From Tannerella sp. (GTDB lineage Bacteria > Bacteroidota > Bacteroidia > Bacteroidales > Tannerellaceae): a stretch of 6,488 nt of DNA. The notes below the pieces were generated by a model that saw only the letters and a list, made by a program, of their open reading frames with translations, was not told the DNA's origin and did no database searches. Shown here piece after piece: positions 6,444-6,488 of the stretch; positions within the stretch are counted from its first letter, which is position 1; each line of letters begins with the position of its first letter. A program made the translations under genes and the position numbers. The DNA lies in the NCBI GenBank assembly GCA_031275525.1, contig JAISOP010000115.1:1-6488 (forward strand). Reading direction: 5' to 3'.

Positions 6444-6488
6444 GTTTCGTAATCCGGATACAGTAAATATTTCCCGCGCAGTTCCCGG
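6425..6488 (-). CDS. C-terminal end of an unidentified protein (cut by window edge)
   Basis: On the minus strand one frame is open from the window edge to a TGA at 6427-6425 and reads RELRGKYLLYPDYETWDGKR. The residue mix looks protein-like, and the stop forms a GTGA overlap with a possible GTG start of the M23 gene (6428), a common arrangement in translationally coupled operons. Only about 20 codons are visible, so no family can be named. The other minus-strand frames are also open over this short stretch, so the call rests on composition and on the overlap. Confidence 0.45.
   Translation of the reverse strand, partial: RELRGKYLLYPDYETWDGKR

Noticed and set aside
5187..6452. Long plus-strand open frame (421 codons) antisense to the M23 gene
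   Set aside because: The opposite strand encodes clear M23, LysM-like and lipobox motifs. The plus-strand product is Arg/Pro-rich low-complexity sequence typical of antisense frames in GC-rich DNA.

Overview
The window looks like a piece of a Bacteroidales chromosome (Bacteroidota), possibly from the Parabacteroides/Tannerella side of the order, although the genus is only a guess. The evidence is a GH29 fucosidase with a C-terminal discoidin-like domain, a signal-peptide-bearing outer-membrane-type protein cut before Gln, a BadF/NagK-type sugar kinase, a MepM/Csd3-like M23 lipoprotein, and a TAnnTTTG-type -7 promoter box in front of the kinase. Shine-Dalgarno sequences are weak throughout, as expected for this phylum.

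Layout. The left half is read rightward. It starts with the 3' part of an alpha-L-fucosidase gene (catalytic end plus F5/8 type C domain), followed by a short hairpin terminator. A predicted outer-membrane beta-barrel gene of unknown function follows. Its stop codon lies at the edge of a ~104-bp imperfect palindrome that looks like a TA-flanked, MITE-like insertion. Next is a BadF/BadG-type N-acetylglucosamine kinase-like gene with its own promoter. The right half is read leftward as a tightly overlapping cluster: the last ~20 codons of an unidentified gene, an M23 murein endopeptidase lipoprotein, and a DHA2-type MFS exporter.

The kinase and the MFS gene converge on a 367-bp non-coding region. 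It contains (a) a long inverted repeat of about 168 bp with perfect 25-bp outer arms, (b) an inner hairpin flanked by A8 and T8, positioned to end transcription from both sides, and (c) three tandem copies of a 41-bp unit, each carrying a small dyad.

How the genes fit together. The fucosidase (host or mucin glycan fucose release) and the GlcNAc-kinase-like enzyme (amino-sugar salvage) would both suit a glycan-degrading commensal, but they are separate transcription units and no shared regulation is visible. The M23 endopeptidase acts on peptidoglycan. The exporter is co-transcribed by overlap, with no obvious functional link. I see no CRISPR array, tRNA or rRNA gene, transposase or defence system. 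The points most worth following are the repeat structures and the HxD (not HxH) zinc-site variant of the M23 peptidase.
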